Shown: positions 7,093 to 16,436, counted from the stretch's first letter. The stretch is 37,269 bases of DNA from a virus (IMGVR_UViG_3300030380_003092:1-37269); one strand, 5' to 3'. Numbers and translations are program-made. Notes: generated from the letters alone by a model not told the origin.

Positions 7093-7300
7093 TTTTTTTG
7101 ATTATATTTTTTTGGGTTTTTATTATCCCTTGCAACTCCTTCTAAGAAATACATGATGTTTCCTATAAGAATTGCAAGGTATTGTCTAGTTATCGCTAGT
7201 TAATGTCCTTGATTTGTGACCACAAAAATCAAAAAATGTCTTTGTGTCAAACATATTGTGTATTTTTTTTAATTTCATTAGACAATGCTGTAATGCAGAC
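7093..7300. other. Non-coding region upstream of integrase; candidate attP and integrase promoter
   Basis: Together with the terminator and trailer to 7409 this is a 317-base stretch without a convincing gene. It holds a direct repeat CTAGTTA at 7186-7192 and 7196-7202 (10-bp period), and an inverted pair ATTGTCTA at 7181-7188 and 7280-7287, the sort of arm-type sites integrases bind. A possible minus-strand promoter is TTGCAA, 18 bases, TGTATT ahead of int. A 23-codon frame (7154 to 7083, MYFLEGVARDNKN...) overlaps the integrase start and contains AAGGAG; it could be a leader peptide but support is slight. attP placement is inference from position and repeats. Confidence 0.35.
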
Positions 7301-7325
7301 CAAAAAAAGCCACCCGGAGGTGGCT
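7301..7325 (-). terminator. Rho-independent terminator at end of late operon
   Basis: Perfect 7-bp stem AGCCACC/GGTGGCT (7308-7314 and 7319-7325) with a 4-base loop, followed on the minus strand by a run of seven T (7308-7302). It lies about 85 bases beyond the stop of the last internal virion protein gene and ends minus-strand late transcription before the integrase. Confidence 0.85.
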
Positions 7326-7409
7326 GGGTGCTGACACTCCTGCCAGCTAACTCAAGGAATTACTACGTCCCTTTTGTAAATTGTAGGTTAGTTGGAGTTG
7401 TTTGTTTTG

Positions 7410-10187
7410 TCAATCTTGCAGTAATCCAGCTTGTAATAAATAACCTCTAATTGCGATGTCTGTTGCCTTTGCAGCTTTAGGTCTAGATTGGAGCAAACTA
7501 CGCATAAGTTTGGGGTTAACTGCCGCTTCAGTAAGCACGCCTTGTAGTTTGAGTGCAGGCACTTCAGTCACAACTTTTCTTCCAATTTTTGCACCAAGTG
7601 CAGACATGATTAGTGGGCTACTTTTAGCTAATGCCATCATACTTCCAAGTGCAGATCCACCTGCTCTTGCAAGGACATCCATCACACCATCACCCATAGT
7701 CACAAGTTTTTGCATTTTTCTTGGGTCATTCACTGCGTCTTCAAATAGTTTAGCCTTTTGACTGATAGTTGTAAGGCTTGCAGATTGCTGTGGTGTGATA
7801 AGTCCTGAGTCAAGTAAGTTTTGCCTTACAGTCTTTCTTCCTGCCTTTGCGTTTAATATCTCATCAAGTTTATTACCACTAATTAAACCTTGCAGGTCAC
7901 CTTTCCCAACTTTTGCTCGATCAAAAAGTTCATCAAATACTGCGTGCCTTAGACCTTCAAGTGCTTCTGGATTATTTGTTCTATTAACTGTTCTAGCTAA
8001 ATCCTTAAACGCTTGTGCCTGGAAGTTTGAATCAAACTTTTGTTTTATTATGCCTGATAAATCATCAGATCCACCGGCAAGTTGAGCAGCTAAACTTTTC
8101 CTTTCCTTAATTAATTTAGATACCCCATCAAATGCTGTTTTCTTTAAAGTTTCTGCAAGTTTAACCTGTTGCTCAACATTTGTAACATCATCAAGCATCC
8201 CAATTTCTTTAAGAGTAAGTTTATTTGCTTGTATAAATTTTGTTAGTTTTTGTGCGTTTGCTTGATTTGTAGATTGGTTTACTACGCTTGCAGCAGCAGA
8301 CTCCATAAAGTCTTTTTGCAACTTATTTAGTGTTTCTGTTGCCTGCGGTGCTTCCATTGTATCCACAGTGCGTTGTGTGGCTTTTTTGAGCGCTTGGAAG
8401 TTAACTGCTCTTGCTGCATCTGAACCTCCTTTTGCTCTTTCCAAAAACAATGTAGGATCAAGGTCTTGTAATTTATTGATTAGCTTTGTATTGAATTTTT
8501 CATTTAAAGACCTTGAGAATGCACGTGCTTCAGTTGCAGTCACATCAGTAACCTTTTCTAAATCTTGCAAAAGGGAGTTTGCAATGTCCTTCATTGGCCT
8601 TGCTTTATCAAACTCCTTTTGTGCAGTTAAACTTCTTTGTCTATCGAGTATTCTGCTTCTAACATTAAAAAGTTCTTTTGCAGAAATTGGTTCTGGTTGC
8701 ATTTCTACTCGCTTTATAAATGCGTTTACCTCTTTTGGAAAAAGCGTTTCTCTAAATTCAGCAGGTACATCGTCTCTAAGTTGATTAAATTTTTTAACTA
8801 CATCAAGATTGGATGTTGGTATCCTTACAGACTTGTCAACTTGTGACCACAATTGCTTTTCAGTTTTGCGTGCAAGTGTAAGTTCATTATCGATAATTTT
8901 TCGAGCTTCAGCACTTGCGTTTATTCCATCCTCTGCATTTTTGCTTAACACACGATTTACTGCATCTCCGGCTTTTTCTTCTGCAATCTCTACTCTTTTT
9001 GCAAGATTCTTTTCAAAAAAGTCTATACGTTTTTGTTGTGCTTCTTTTACAACTAATGGATTACTAGACCCTTTTAGTTTGTTTATCTTTTTATTAAAAT
9101 TAGCTACTGTATTTTTGTTCTGCGTCTCAAGTGCTTGTTTGGCTAAATCATCCGCAGATGCCATCAAGGTGTTTTCTATTTTTGTAAATGCTTCTCGTGC
9201 CATTGGGTCTTGCACAACTTGAGCAACAGTCATTCCTGAGTCTTCTGCTTGTTTTAACTCATCTGCAAGCCCCGTAAGTCTGCGTTCGTCAAGTTCTGGA
9301 TCTGTCTTTGTTAAGAACCCACTTTCTTGTAGTGCTTCTTCAACTCTTTTTCTAGCTGCTGTTTCTCTTCCAGATGGTGTAAGGTTTTCCGCAAGTTTTC
9401 TAGTTTGCCTTACACCTGCTTGCATTAATGGTGCAGGCCCAGCTACTCCACCTATCAACTCGGAGGCCATACCTAAATATTCATTACCTGGATCAATAGC
9501 TTCTGCACCTGCTCTAAAAGTACCTGCACCTAATGCAGATGTGCCTTCAATTGCTGCCATTTTCCCTGGTGAACTTGCAGTTGATTTTACTACATTGCTT
9601 AAAGTATCACGCATCATTGATCCTTCACGCCCTAATCCACTTTTTACTGCTGCCATTTTCCCTGGTGAACTTGCAGTTGTTGCAACTTTAGGTACTGCTT
9701 GCATTGCAGCTTGTGCAGGTTTTACTCTACTTGCTGCACCAAAAACAGGTGCTGCCATTCCTGTTGCCTGTCCAACTGTCCTTCCACCACGTGCTAATGC
9801 TCGCTGGTCAATAGGCAACTCTTGCTCATCACGATACCCCATGCCTCCAGCAACTAAAGCCTCTTTAATTGACTCACTTCCACCCATTGGTGCTTCTGAT
9901 GGTTGTATAAAATCTTCGGGTACACCTAATGCTTCTAATCCTGTATCTGCACTTTTTACCAAAAAGTTGACTAGGTCAATAGGCGCGCCCAATGTGTCTG
10001 CAAGGAAACCTACATTAAAACCTTTTGCACCAGCAGATGCTTGTTGTGACATTGTTGATGGTTGGCTCAATCTATCAAACTCACGCAAAGCTGCTATAGC
10101 TCTTGCTTCGCTTTCTTTATTAAATGCACCATCATCAATCATGCGAACGACTGCTGCGGCCTCGGCTTTGTTATTTATGTATGACAT
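7410..10187 (-). CDS. Large internal virion / DNA-ejection-type protein (925 aa)
   Basis: The largest protein of the phage, last in the structural operon. It is rich in Ala, Lys, Glu and Gln, with long predicted helical and coiled-coil stretches from about residue 270 on (for example EEKAGDAVNRVLSKNAEDG). A Gly/Ala-rich segment near 110-260 includes AGGMGYRDEQELP and GTSALGAGTFRAG. The repeated peptide SSPGKMAA occurs twice, 32 residues apart. No lysozyme or transglycosylase motif was found. Length, composition and position after two similar proteins fit the internal core/ejection proteins of podoviruses, which travel with the DNA into the host envelope. No sequence family is recognised, so the function is by context. 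Confidence 0.6.
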   Translation of the reverse strand: MSYINNKAEAAAVVRMIDDGAFNKESEARAIAALREFDRLSQPSTMSQQASAGAKGFNVGFLADTLGAPIDLVNFLVKSADTGLEALGVPEDFIQPSEAPMGGSESIKEALVAGGMGYRDEQELPIDQRALARGGRTVGQATGMAAPVFGAASRVKPAQAAMQAVPKVATTASSPGKMAAVKSGLGREGSMMRDTLSNVVKSTASSPGKMAAIEGTSALGAGTFRAGAEAIDPGNEYLGMASELIGGVAGPAPLMQAGVRQTRKLAENLTPSGRETAARKRVEEALQESGFLTKTDPELDERRLTGLADELKQAEDSGMTVAQVVQDPMAREAFTKIENTLMASADDLAKQALETQNKNTVANFNKKINKLKGSSNPLVVKEAQQKRIDFFEKNLAKRVEIAEEKAGDAVNRVLSKNAEDGINASAEARKIIDNELTLARKTEKQLWSQVDKSVRIPTSNLDVVKKFNQLRDDVPAEFRETLFPKEVNAFIKRVEMQPEPISAKELFNVRSRILDRQRSLTAQKEFDKARPMKDIANSLLQDLEKVTDVTATEARAFSRSLNEKFNTKLINKLQDLDPTLFLERAKGGSDAARAVNFQALKKATQRTVDTMEAPQATETLNKLQKDFMESAAASVVNQSTNQANAQKLTKFIQANKLTLKEIGMLDDVTNVEQQVKLAETLKKTAFDGVSKLIKERKSLAAQLAGGSDDLSGIIKQKFDSNFQAQAFKDLARTVNRTNNPEALEGLRHAVFDELFDRAKVGKGDLQGLISGNKLDEILNAKAGRKTVRQNLLDSGLITPQQSASLTTISQKAKLFEDAVNDPRKMQKLVTMGDGVMDVLARAGGSALGSMMALAKSSPLIMSALGAKIGRKVVTEVPALKLQGVLTEAAVNPKLMRSLLQSRPKAAKATDIAIRGYLLQAGLLQD
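9552..9679. repeat. Exact 32-bp direct repeat within the 925-aa gene
   Basis: Bases 9552-9583 recur identically at 9648-9679, starting TGCTGCCATTTTCCC. The period is 96 bases, exactly 32 codons, so recombination between the copies would add or remove 32 residues without breaking the frame. Confidence 0.9.
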
Positions 10188-10188
10188 A

Positions 10189-11544
10189 CTATCTTCTAAA
10201 CCTATTTAAAAGTTCTTCTTGCGTTGCAGCAGTTCCACTTTGTTGTGTTTGATCTTTTTTTATTATTTCCTCAAGAGAACTTGCTAGTGCTGGCAATTTT
10301 TGAATATTATCAAAAGCTTGTTTTCTTTGACTTTCTGTGCCAATTCCTGCCGTAAGAGTTTTTTCATCTGCTTTTATTTGTCTTCTAAGTAATGCTGGAA
10401 GCTTTGTAATTTTAGCTCTAAAAGTTCCATCATCGTCAGTTACTTGTGGAAGTATTTTGTTAATTTCTTGTTGTGTATATACCGATCCTTTATCACTTAG
10501 TGCTTTTACAAATGCAGGTCTAAATTGTTGATTTATTATTTCAACTTGCGCTGCACCTTCCTTGTCCCCTTCAAATGGAGTTCCTCCATAGAAATATCCT
10601 GCAATAGTATTAACTGCACCTTTAACCTGTCCTGCTAAATCACCTTGTGCAGATAGATTTATGTTATCCAATTGCACCGCAGATGCGTCCGTGCCTTCTG
10701 GTGATGATTTGGTTGCATCAATAACACCTTGCAGTTGTTCAGATTGTTTTCTTAAATTATCAGCTTCTGCTAAATTCTTTACAGCTTCAGATTTTAAAGT
10801 TTCTAATCTTTGTGCTTCTAAAGGAGTAAGTTCTCCCATTGTTTCAATCTTTTTCTCTAAGGCAGCAATTTCAGTAGCACCTTTAGTAAGATTTTGCACA
10901 AGTAATGCAGATTTTAATTGTGACTGTAATTTCCTATCACCTTCTGTTTCACTTAGAAATTTATTAGATGTTTTTTGAGCCTCGATTTGCTCATTTAGTA
11001 AATCCAATTGTCCTCTAACTCGGTCTCTTTCTGTTTCAGATTTTATTGTAAGTAAACTTTCTTCAAGTTCCGATTTACGATTAGTTAAATCTTTTGCGGC
11101 TAATTCTAAACCACTCATTGCGATCTTATTCTGTTGAGTTGCGTCTTTAAAATTAGCTTCTAGTCCTGCGATTCTGTTTTGAGATTGTATGAGTTGTAGT
11201 TTCGGTAATTGAAATAACCTTTTTTCTTGTTCTTCAATAAATGCAACCTTTTCAGCAGAAGATTTTGTTGGATCATTTAAAAACTCGTCTGCCATTGTTT
11301 TTTGCTCTGGAGATAATACTCCTGCTTGCACAAATTCATCCATGCCATTCATGGCAGACTTTACACGGGCATCGGCTTTCTTCTGCTTCTCCTTGTTAAG
11401 ACCATATTTTTCAATAGCGCCTCCAATCTGTTGCCCTAAATTCGCAAACATTTGCCCTTGCGCACGTCCTGCTTCAACAATGGGTCGAGTATCGACCCGT
11501 GCCAGCGCTGATCCGTAATCTCCTCTAAAGAATGGTTTTGCCAT
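10189..11544 (-). CDS. Internal virion-type coiled-coil protein (451 aa)
   Basis: The protein begins FFRGDYGSALARVDTRPIVE and then runs through a long Lys/Glu/Gln-rich helical region with heptad-like patterns (TNRKSELEESLLTIKSETER, LAEADNLRKQSEQLQGVID). The C-terminal third is more globular (TIAGYFYGGTPFEGDKEGAA). Together with the 721- and 925-aa neighbours it forms a three-gene set typical of podovirus ejection proteins. It ends one base before the next gene. Family not recognised; role inferred from place and composition. Confidence 0.55.
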   Translation of the reverse strand: MAKPFFRGDYGSALARVDTRPIVEAGRAQGQMFANLGQQIGGAIEKYGLNKEKQKKADARVKSAMNGMDEFVQAGVLSPEQKTMADEFLNDPTKSSAEKVAFIEEQEKRLFQLPKLQLIQSQNRIAGLEANFKDATQQNKIAMSGLELAAKDLTNRKSELEESLLTIKSETERDRVRGQLDLLNEQIEAQKTSNKFLSETEGDRKLQSQLKSALLVQNLTKGATEIAALEKKIETMGELTPLEAQRLETLKSEAVKNLAEADNLRKQSEQLQGVIDATKSSPEGTDASAVQLDNINLSAQGDLAGQVKGAVNTIAGYFYGGTPFEGDKEGAAQVEIINQQFRPAFVKALSDKGSVYTQQEINKILPQVTDDDGTFRAKITKLPALLRRQIKADEKTLTAGIGTESQRKQAFDNIQKLPALASSLEEIIKKDQTQQSGTAATQEELLNRFRR

Positions 11545-11564
11545 AATATTATCTCCTTATTTTG

Positions 11565-13730
11565 TTAACCGCCAAATGGCCCAACATTTAGATTCCCTAG
11601 CAACCCACCACCAAGTGAACCAAGTCCGCTGTACAACCCGGCAGTCTTTGCTGCTTCCGCACCAACCTGTGCGTTGTACATGCTAGCTGCATTAGCTGCT
11701 TGATTCTGTATGTATCCTAACCCAGCCTCTGGATTCAAGTATTGTGGCCCTGAGTTTAATCCATATCCAGCCTGCCCAAACACCGATTGCCCGGCTTGCA
11801 AGCTCTGTCCTCCACCACGTCCAAGAACTGCTTGGAATGGATCAAGTGTGGATTGATCTTCAAGTGCTGCAAGACGTGTTGCAGCATCAATATATCCAAG
11901 TGTGCCTGACTGTTTAAGTTGCTCGTTTAATCGCTGGGCATCTGCGGTGGTTGCCTGTTGGAACTGACCAGCTTGTTGCTGTTGTGCTTGGTTTGCAAGT
12001 GCAGCACGCATGTCCACATCTGCTTGTGTCATGTTAACTTGTTGCTGTAATCCGGCTTGCTCACTTTCCTGTGCCATGCCACGAGTAATATCACCCTGTT
12101 GCAACCCTGCTTCCTGTCCAAGTACGGACTGTGCAAATGCTCGATTCTGCATACGACGTGCGTTGTCTTCAGCAACCCGTGCCTCTGCTTCTGCAATTGC
12201 ACCTGACTGATCAAAGGTACGCCCCATGAGCGTGGATCTTGCTCGTGCAGCTTCTGCAATTTGTCGCTCCTCTCTTGGAGTCAGACCTTGCTTAAGTGCA
12301 GTCTGAGCATCGCTCAGTATGTCAGATCGTAATGTTCCATCTTCCAATCCAAGCTGCCTATTAAATGCAGTGCTTGCACTTAATTCGTTTGGGGCTGCCA
12401 CAGTAACGTCTTCTACACCTGCAAATGTTGAATCCGTTGGAAGATCAATTGCCCCTGCTCCCGTTAAATTTTCTTTTTGTGCTTGAAGCACACCTCTTGC
12501 ATCTGCAAGTGCTTCCTGCGTGCCAGGCTTGTAATCCTCCATGATGTCTTGGTATGTCCCAGATAGCCGGGCAACATCAAGTAAATCACGCTCCCGTTGC
12601 CGGGACAAGTTGCCTGCTTGTAAGTCTTCTGCTAGTGCGGATAAACCCAGAAATCCACCACCATCTTCTGCGGATGCAAATCCAGCCTGCCTGCCTGCGT
12701 CAGATTGCTGGTATGATGTAGGAAGTTCCCTACCTTCTGCCTCACCCATTTTCTCATAATGATCTTGTCCGTATTCTTCAATTGTGCGGGTATCACCTTG
12801 TTTTCTTCTGTTTAGGAAGTCTTGTTGTAAGTCAGGATTGTTCTCAACATATTGTTTAAAATCTTTCGCAAGAACAGTATCCCGCACACCACGCTTGTCA
12901 CCAAGAATGTCAACCATACCATCACCTGTACGAAAAGTGGGTAGCGTGGTAGTTTCTGTTGTGCCTGCTTTAGTAGCATCTTGAATTATATTACCTTCCG
13001 TGTCCTTGGCAAAGATTGGTTGTGCATCAGATATTGCGTAGGAGTTTTGGTTTTTATTTAAACCATAACCGTCAAATCCTTCAGATCCCATCATTGTTTT
13101 CTGATCAAATCCGGGTATTGATGACCTTTCAGTTTTTATTTTATCTAAGATTTCTTGATCAAAGTCAGGATTATTTTCCAAGTTTGATATCAACTGATCT
13201 GTCAAATTGGTGAGTGTTGATGAAAGTCTATCTTGTAATGGGCCTTCGACCAAAGTCCCATCTGAAAATTTTTCTAGTGTCTCTGATGTAATAGGCAAAT
13301 CATCAGATTGATCTATTACATTTCCATTAGCATCAACGAACTCAACTCTAACACGTTGTGCATCAGATACCACATTAGGATCACCAGCGTTTCGGATTAT
13401 ATTACCATTTGAGTCCTCAATAACTGTACGAATCTTTGCTTCCCCTGGTTCTGTGTATCCAGATATTGCACGCCCTTGATCATCGTAGGTAACCTCCTGT
13501 GTTTGCCCACCTTCCTCACCACCCAGCAAGGTCTGCCTAAGTATATCCGTGTCTGCCTGTGCAGTTTTTCTACGAATCGATTCTTCAAGTGGAAGCAAAG
13601 ATTCAAGTGAACCTGTGCCTGCAAAGTCACCTGTGCCTGTAAGCAATCCTACCTGTGCTTGAAGTGCTTCTGAAAGTCCTTCGCCATAACTTGGTTGACT
13701 TGGTTGTGTAATATTTGTGTCTCCACCCAT
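11565..13730 (-). CDS. Internal virion-type protein with NPDL/HY-EGR motif (721 aa)
   Basis: The protein starts MGGDTNITQPSQPSYGEGLS and ends in a Gly/Ala-rich hydrophobic tail (AAKTAGLYSGLGSLGGGLLG) that could insert into a membrane. Near residue 300, NPDLQQDFLNRR... EEYGQDHYEKMGEAEGRE matches the NPD...HY...G..EGR pattern known from repeats in secreted and surface proteins. Residues 500-620 are a Gln/Ala-rich helical region (ANQAQQQQAGQFQQATTADA). It is first in the trio of large late proteins after the tail genes. Virion ejection or tail-core protein is the best guess. Confidence 0.55.
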   Translation of the reverse strand: MGGDTNITQPSQPSYGEGLSEALQAQVGLLTGTGDFAGTGSLESLLPLEESIRRKTAQADTDILRQTLLGGEEGGQTQEVTYDDQGRAISGYTEPGEAKIRTVIEDSNGNIIRNAGDPNVVSDAQRVRVEFVDANGNVIDQSDDLPITSETLEKFSDGTLVEGPLQDRLSSTLTNLTDQLISNLENNPDFDQEILDKIKTERSSIPGFDQKTMMGSEGFDGYGLNKNQNSYAISDAQPIFAKDTEGNIIQDATKAGTTETTTLPTFRTGDGMVDILGDKRGVRDTVLAKDFKQYVENNPDLQQDFLNRRKQGDTRTIEEYGQDHYEKMGEAEGRELPTSYQQSDAGRQAGFASAEDGGGFLGLSALAEDLQAGNLSRQRERDLLDVARLSGTYQDIMEDYKPGTQEALADARGVLQAQKENLTGAGAIDLPTDSTFAGVEDVTVAAPNELSASTAFNRQLGLEDGTLRSDILSDAQTALKQGLTPREERQIAEAARARSTLMGRTFDQSGAIAEAEARVAEDNARRMQNRAFAQSVLGQEAGLQQGDITRGMAQESEQAGLQQQVNMTQADVDMRAALANQAQQQQAGQFQQATTADAQRLNEQLKQSGTLGYIDAATRLAALEDQSTLDPFQAVLGRGGGQSLQAGQSVFGQAGYGLNSGPQYLNPEAGLGYIQNQAANAASMYNAQVGAEAAKTAGLYSGLGSLGGGLLGNLNVGPFGG

Positions 13731-13732
13731 TT

Positions 13733-14071
13733 TTATTTCCTCCGATTAATTCGATTAAAGTCGTACCATTTTATTGGTTGTTTTTTTAAATGCCTCATCC
13801 ATCCAACAAAAGATAGTGGATAGGGTATGCGGTTAATGAACTCGGATATTGCATCATCTCCAATTGCCGTTCTGACATACCATGCGTCTGGGCCAATCAC
13901 CCCCCATTGCTCATCTGGATGCGTGTCAGAATCTGATCTTACTGCCTTGCCAAGCAATAATGTTTGCGGAGTAATAAATACATATCCGTATGCTGAGTAC
14001 GAGGCAATGTCCTTGAACATATCGCCATTGATTTGCTCGTAAAACTCCTTAGCTCGTTCCAAAATATTCAT
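13733..14071 (-). CDS. Conserved-looking hypothetical phage protein (112 aa)
   Basis: No family recognised. It is a compact acidic/aromatic protein: FKDIASYSAYGYVFITPQTL, then EQWGVIGPDAWYVRTAIGDD, then YPLSFVGWMRHLKKQPIKWY near the basic C terminus. Length and mixed alpha/beta look suggest a small globular enzyme-like or assembly protein. The start overlaps the upstream fibre-like gene as ATGA and the stop is 2 bases before the 721-aa gene, so it is co-translated with tail and internal virion genes. Confidence 0.6.
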   Translation of the reverse strand: MNILERAKEFYEQINGDMFKDIASYSAYGYVFITPQTLLLGKAVRSDSDTHPDEQWGVIGPDAWYVRTAIGDDAISEFINRIPYPLSFVGWMRHLKKQPIKWYDFNRINRRK

Positions 14072-14514
14072 GTACTAATTGTCGCTCCTAATGCGACCAC
14101 CTTCCATGCAGATCCATCGGATACTGCGACTGTTGCTGCACCTGCGTTTCCATCGGTTACATAAATCATTTGTCCGGCTGGACTAGCGCTTGGCACACTA
14201 GCCACATCGTATGATTTAAGTGTCATTATTGTTCCACTTATCGTGCCACCTGTCAGAGCAACTGAATTGCTCGCTTGGGTGGCAATTGTGCCTAGTCCAA
14301 GTGCAGTCCTTGCTGCCCCGGCATTGGCACTTCCCGTGCCTCCATCTGCAATCGCAATGGGTGAGGATAACCCACTAATTGAACCACCTGTAATGTTTAC
14401 GTTTGATTCGTTAATCGTGACAGTTGGTTCACCAAGTTGGTTAAGTGACGCAGCGGTTACATCCACACCTGTGGCAAATGTAAATCCTCGTGTCACTGTT
14501 GCGGTGATTGCCAT
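14068..14514 (-). CDS. Tail-fibre-like structural protein (148 aa)
   Basis: Low-complexity Gly/Ser/Thr/Ala-rich beta protein. It contains IAIADGGTGSANAGAARTAL followed by GLGTIATQASNSV, a repeat type very common in phage tail fibres (ADGGTG...ARTALGLG). The C terminus (GQMIYVTDGNAGAATVAVSD GSAWKVV) resembles fibre tip or collar segments. It lies directly after the beta-propeller tail protein gene. It probably forms part of a fibre or tail tip; receptor binding is not shown by sequence. Confidence 0.65.
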   Translation of the reverse strand: MAITATVTRGFTFATGVDVTAASLNQLGEPTVTINESNVNITGGSISGLSSPIAIADGGTGSANAGAARTALGLGTIATQASNSVALTGGTISGTIMTLKSYDVASVPSASPAGQMIYVTDGNAGAATVAVSDGSAWKVVALGATIST

Positions 14515-16167
14515 CTATGCAACTTCCCTTCTTGCATTTGCACCCACACCAATTGCTTCTAAAGCAAGATGCCTAAAGCTTGGTCTGCCTGCGGTGACAT
14601 TGATTTCTATGTTTGCCCCATACCCACGGGTACGACCCGTACCAAAGCGAAAGAGTGCTTCTTCTGTGCCATCTGCTGTGTGACTCAAAACTGTGTTACT
14701 TGCATCTGGGTCAAGTGTGTTGACCTTGATGTTAAACGCATCGTTATTGACTGTTTTTGCAGCCACCTGTCCACGTTTCCAACTCTTTACGCTAGTGTTT
14801 CCAAATGTAAAGGAGCGTGATACTAATTTACCTGCAATTGCAGTTGTGCCGGACTCGCTTGTACTTCCTATCTTGCGACCAGAATCATCTATGGAGTTTT
14901 CTTCCATAAGGTAAAATCCTGTGTCATTACATGCGAATAATCTGCGTCTTGTTGGTGCAGATCCGTGCGAGCATATTACCCAATCATCCACATGAAATGC
15001 CAAACTACCTGCCATTGCCGGATAGGAATCAACACTTGTCCAGGTAGATGTGAGCATATTAAATATAAATATCTTGTTTGGTACTGTTGAACTACCTGTT
15101 GGTACGGCAAGATAGTACTTGTTGTCATACACCACACCACATGCAGTATCTGCTGCTGCAAAATTAACCTCATCGAATTGATCTTGTATAGGTCTGGTCA
15201 TGGGTATGGTTTCACCACTTATTTTACTAATAGCTACTCCAAGTCCCTTGGCAGGGTCTGTACCAGGTGACAAGACAATGACCCCGTTGTCAGATAGAAA
15301 GAATGTTTGTGGGCCAGACTGTGCAATTGATTTACGTGCCACACATCCATGCTGTCTTGTAATCTCGTAAGTGTTAGCTGCGGAGGTTGTGGCAATGTTG
15401 TTAATCATGTGGATCGAGTTACGCATAAACACGATTAGCTGATCTTCTTGGTAAGGTATAAAGCCTACAAGAAAATCTGCACTACCTTTATTTAATCTAA
15501 ATTGCGAGTCAGCAGCAGTGAAGTTATTACTATCAAGCAAGTCTGACATAATTACACTGTAATTACTATCTCCAGGTGGTCCAGAACCTGTTACAGGATT
15601 TGCAATGATTAATCGGTTACGAAAACTTATACCAAAGGTTGAGTTGGGACAGGCAATACCTGCACCTGATGCAGTGCCTGTTTTTACAGTAAAATCAGTT
15701 GGACTACTAAAGTTACCATCCCATTCTAGTGGTCGTTTATCAGTGCCACGAAACAAGATTAGCTTTTCGAAGTTTTGCACAAAGCTCGCCCCATCTGCTT
15801 CTGCCACGATTTCTCCACCAGGATAGTCGATGTCGATACCTGAGTTGTTTGCGTCATTCCAAATGATTGCTTTTGTCTTGGTGGCAACCACCACAAACTC
15901 TGTGCCTGTTGCTGGGTCGCTGAATAAAGTCGCACAAAAGCATCGCTCGTCTGTGCCGTTGTAACTTAAGGTTACACTACCTGCCAAGAAATCAATACCT
16001 TTGCGTACTTCTGCAAGGTCACCAATCAAGCGCATATTCTCGCTTGTCTGTACAAAGCCCGGTTCTAAAGAAGTTGCTTCTTGGTAACTATCAATACCAC
16101 GAAATCCACGATCTCCATCTTGAAGAACCTGGTCATCGAGTCTGCCTGTTGTGCGATACCTTGCCAT
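14515..16167 (-). CDS. Podovirus tail nozzle-like beta-propeller protein
   Basis: 550 residues. The N terminus QEATSLEPGFVQTSENMRLI, followed by GDLAEVRKGIDFL, is the characteristic opening of T7 gp12/P22 gp10-like tubular or stabilisation proteins. The body has repeated beta-blade patterns (FEKLILFRGTDKRPLEWDG, NRLIIANPVTGS, KYYLAVPTGS, RRRLFACNDTGFYLMEE). Such proteins form the six-fold nozzle attached to the adaptor. It is followed by fibre-like and internal virion genes, as in other podoviruses. Assigned by pattern, without alignment. Confidence 0.72.
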   Translation of the reverse strand: MARYRTTGRLDDQVLQDGDRGFRGIDSYQEATSLEPGFVQTSENMRLIGDLAEVRKGIDFLAGSVTLSYNGTDERCFCATLFSDPATGTEFVVVATKTKAIIWNDANNSGIDIDYPGGEIVAEADGASFVQNFEKLILFRGTDKRPLEWDGNFSSPTDFTVKTGTASGAGIACPNSTFGISFRNRLIIANPVTGSGPPGDSNYSVIMSDLLDSNNFTAADSQFRLNKGSADFLVGFIPYQEDQLIVFMRNSIHMINNIATTSAANTYEITRQHGCVARKSIAQSGPQTFFLSDNGVIVLSPGTDPAKGLGVAISKISGETIPMTRPIQDQFDEVNFAAADTACGVVYDNKYYLAVPTGSSTVPNKIFIFNMLTSTWTSVDSYPAMAGSLAFHVDDWVICSHGSAPTRRRLFACNDTGFYLMEENSIDDSGRKIGSTSESGTTAIAGKLVSRSFTFGNTSVKSWKRGQVAAKTVNNDAFNIKVNTLDPDASNTVLSHTADGTEEALFRFGTGRTRGYGANIEINVTAGRPSFRHLALEAIGVGANARREVA

Positions 16168-16170
16168 AGT

Positions 16171-16320
16171 TCACTTCTTCTTTACTTCTTGGTAGAGTTT
16201 TCTACTCATGTACACGATGGTGATAATACCTGCAATACATCCAAATAAACTATCTAGGTGTGACAAACCAAAGGTGGCAAGCGTACCACCCATACCTAAG
16301 ATTGCAGTGCGATCTATCAT
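16171..16320 (-). CDS. Small holin-like membrane protein (49 aa)
   Basis: ATG at 16320 overlaps the preceding stop (TAATG). The peptide has two hydrophobic segments (about 6-20, AILGMGGTLATFGLS, and 24-38, SLFGCIAGIITIVYM) separated by HLD, and a positively charged tail (SRKLYQEVKKK). Two spans with a basic C terminus in under 60 residues is the pattern of small phage holins. It ends 3 bases before the tail gene and lies third in a row after a spanin-like protein and another membrane peptide, which supports a lysis cassette. Confidence 0.6.
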   Translation of the reverse strand: MIDRTAILGMGGTLATFGLSHLDSLFGCIAGIITIVYMSRKLYQEVKKK

Positions 16321-16436
16321 TAGAACAACCAATCTAATATGATGATGCCAACAATTAGTCCTACGAATACAGTTAACATTTGTGCTTTTTTTGACATGTC
16401 TAAGAATTTGTCACGTAATATTTCTAAATTTCTCAT
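16320..16436 (-). CDS. Single-span membrane peptide of lysis cassette (38 aa)
   Basis: ATG at 16436 overlaps the spanin-like stop as ATGA, so translation is coupled. It has a charged N-terminal half (MRNLEILRDKFLDMSKKAQ) and a single membrane segment (MLTVFVGLIVGIIILDWLF) reaching the C terminus. Between a spanin candidate and a holin candidate it could be an accessory holin, antiholin or pinholin. Longer upstream frames would run into the spanin gene and are not needed. Confidence 0.55.
   Translation of the reverse strand: MRNLEILRDKFLDMSKKAQMLTVFVGLIVGIIILDWLF

Noticed and set aside
7456-10209. Several plus-strand frames antisense to the 925-aa gene, up to 222 codons
   Set aside because: They are rich in Ala, Ser, Phe and Leu as expected from the complement of a Lys/Glu/Ala-rich gene, and have no start signals.
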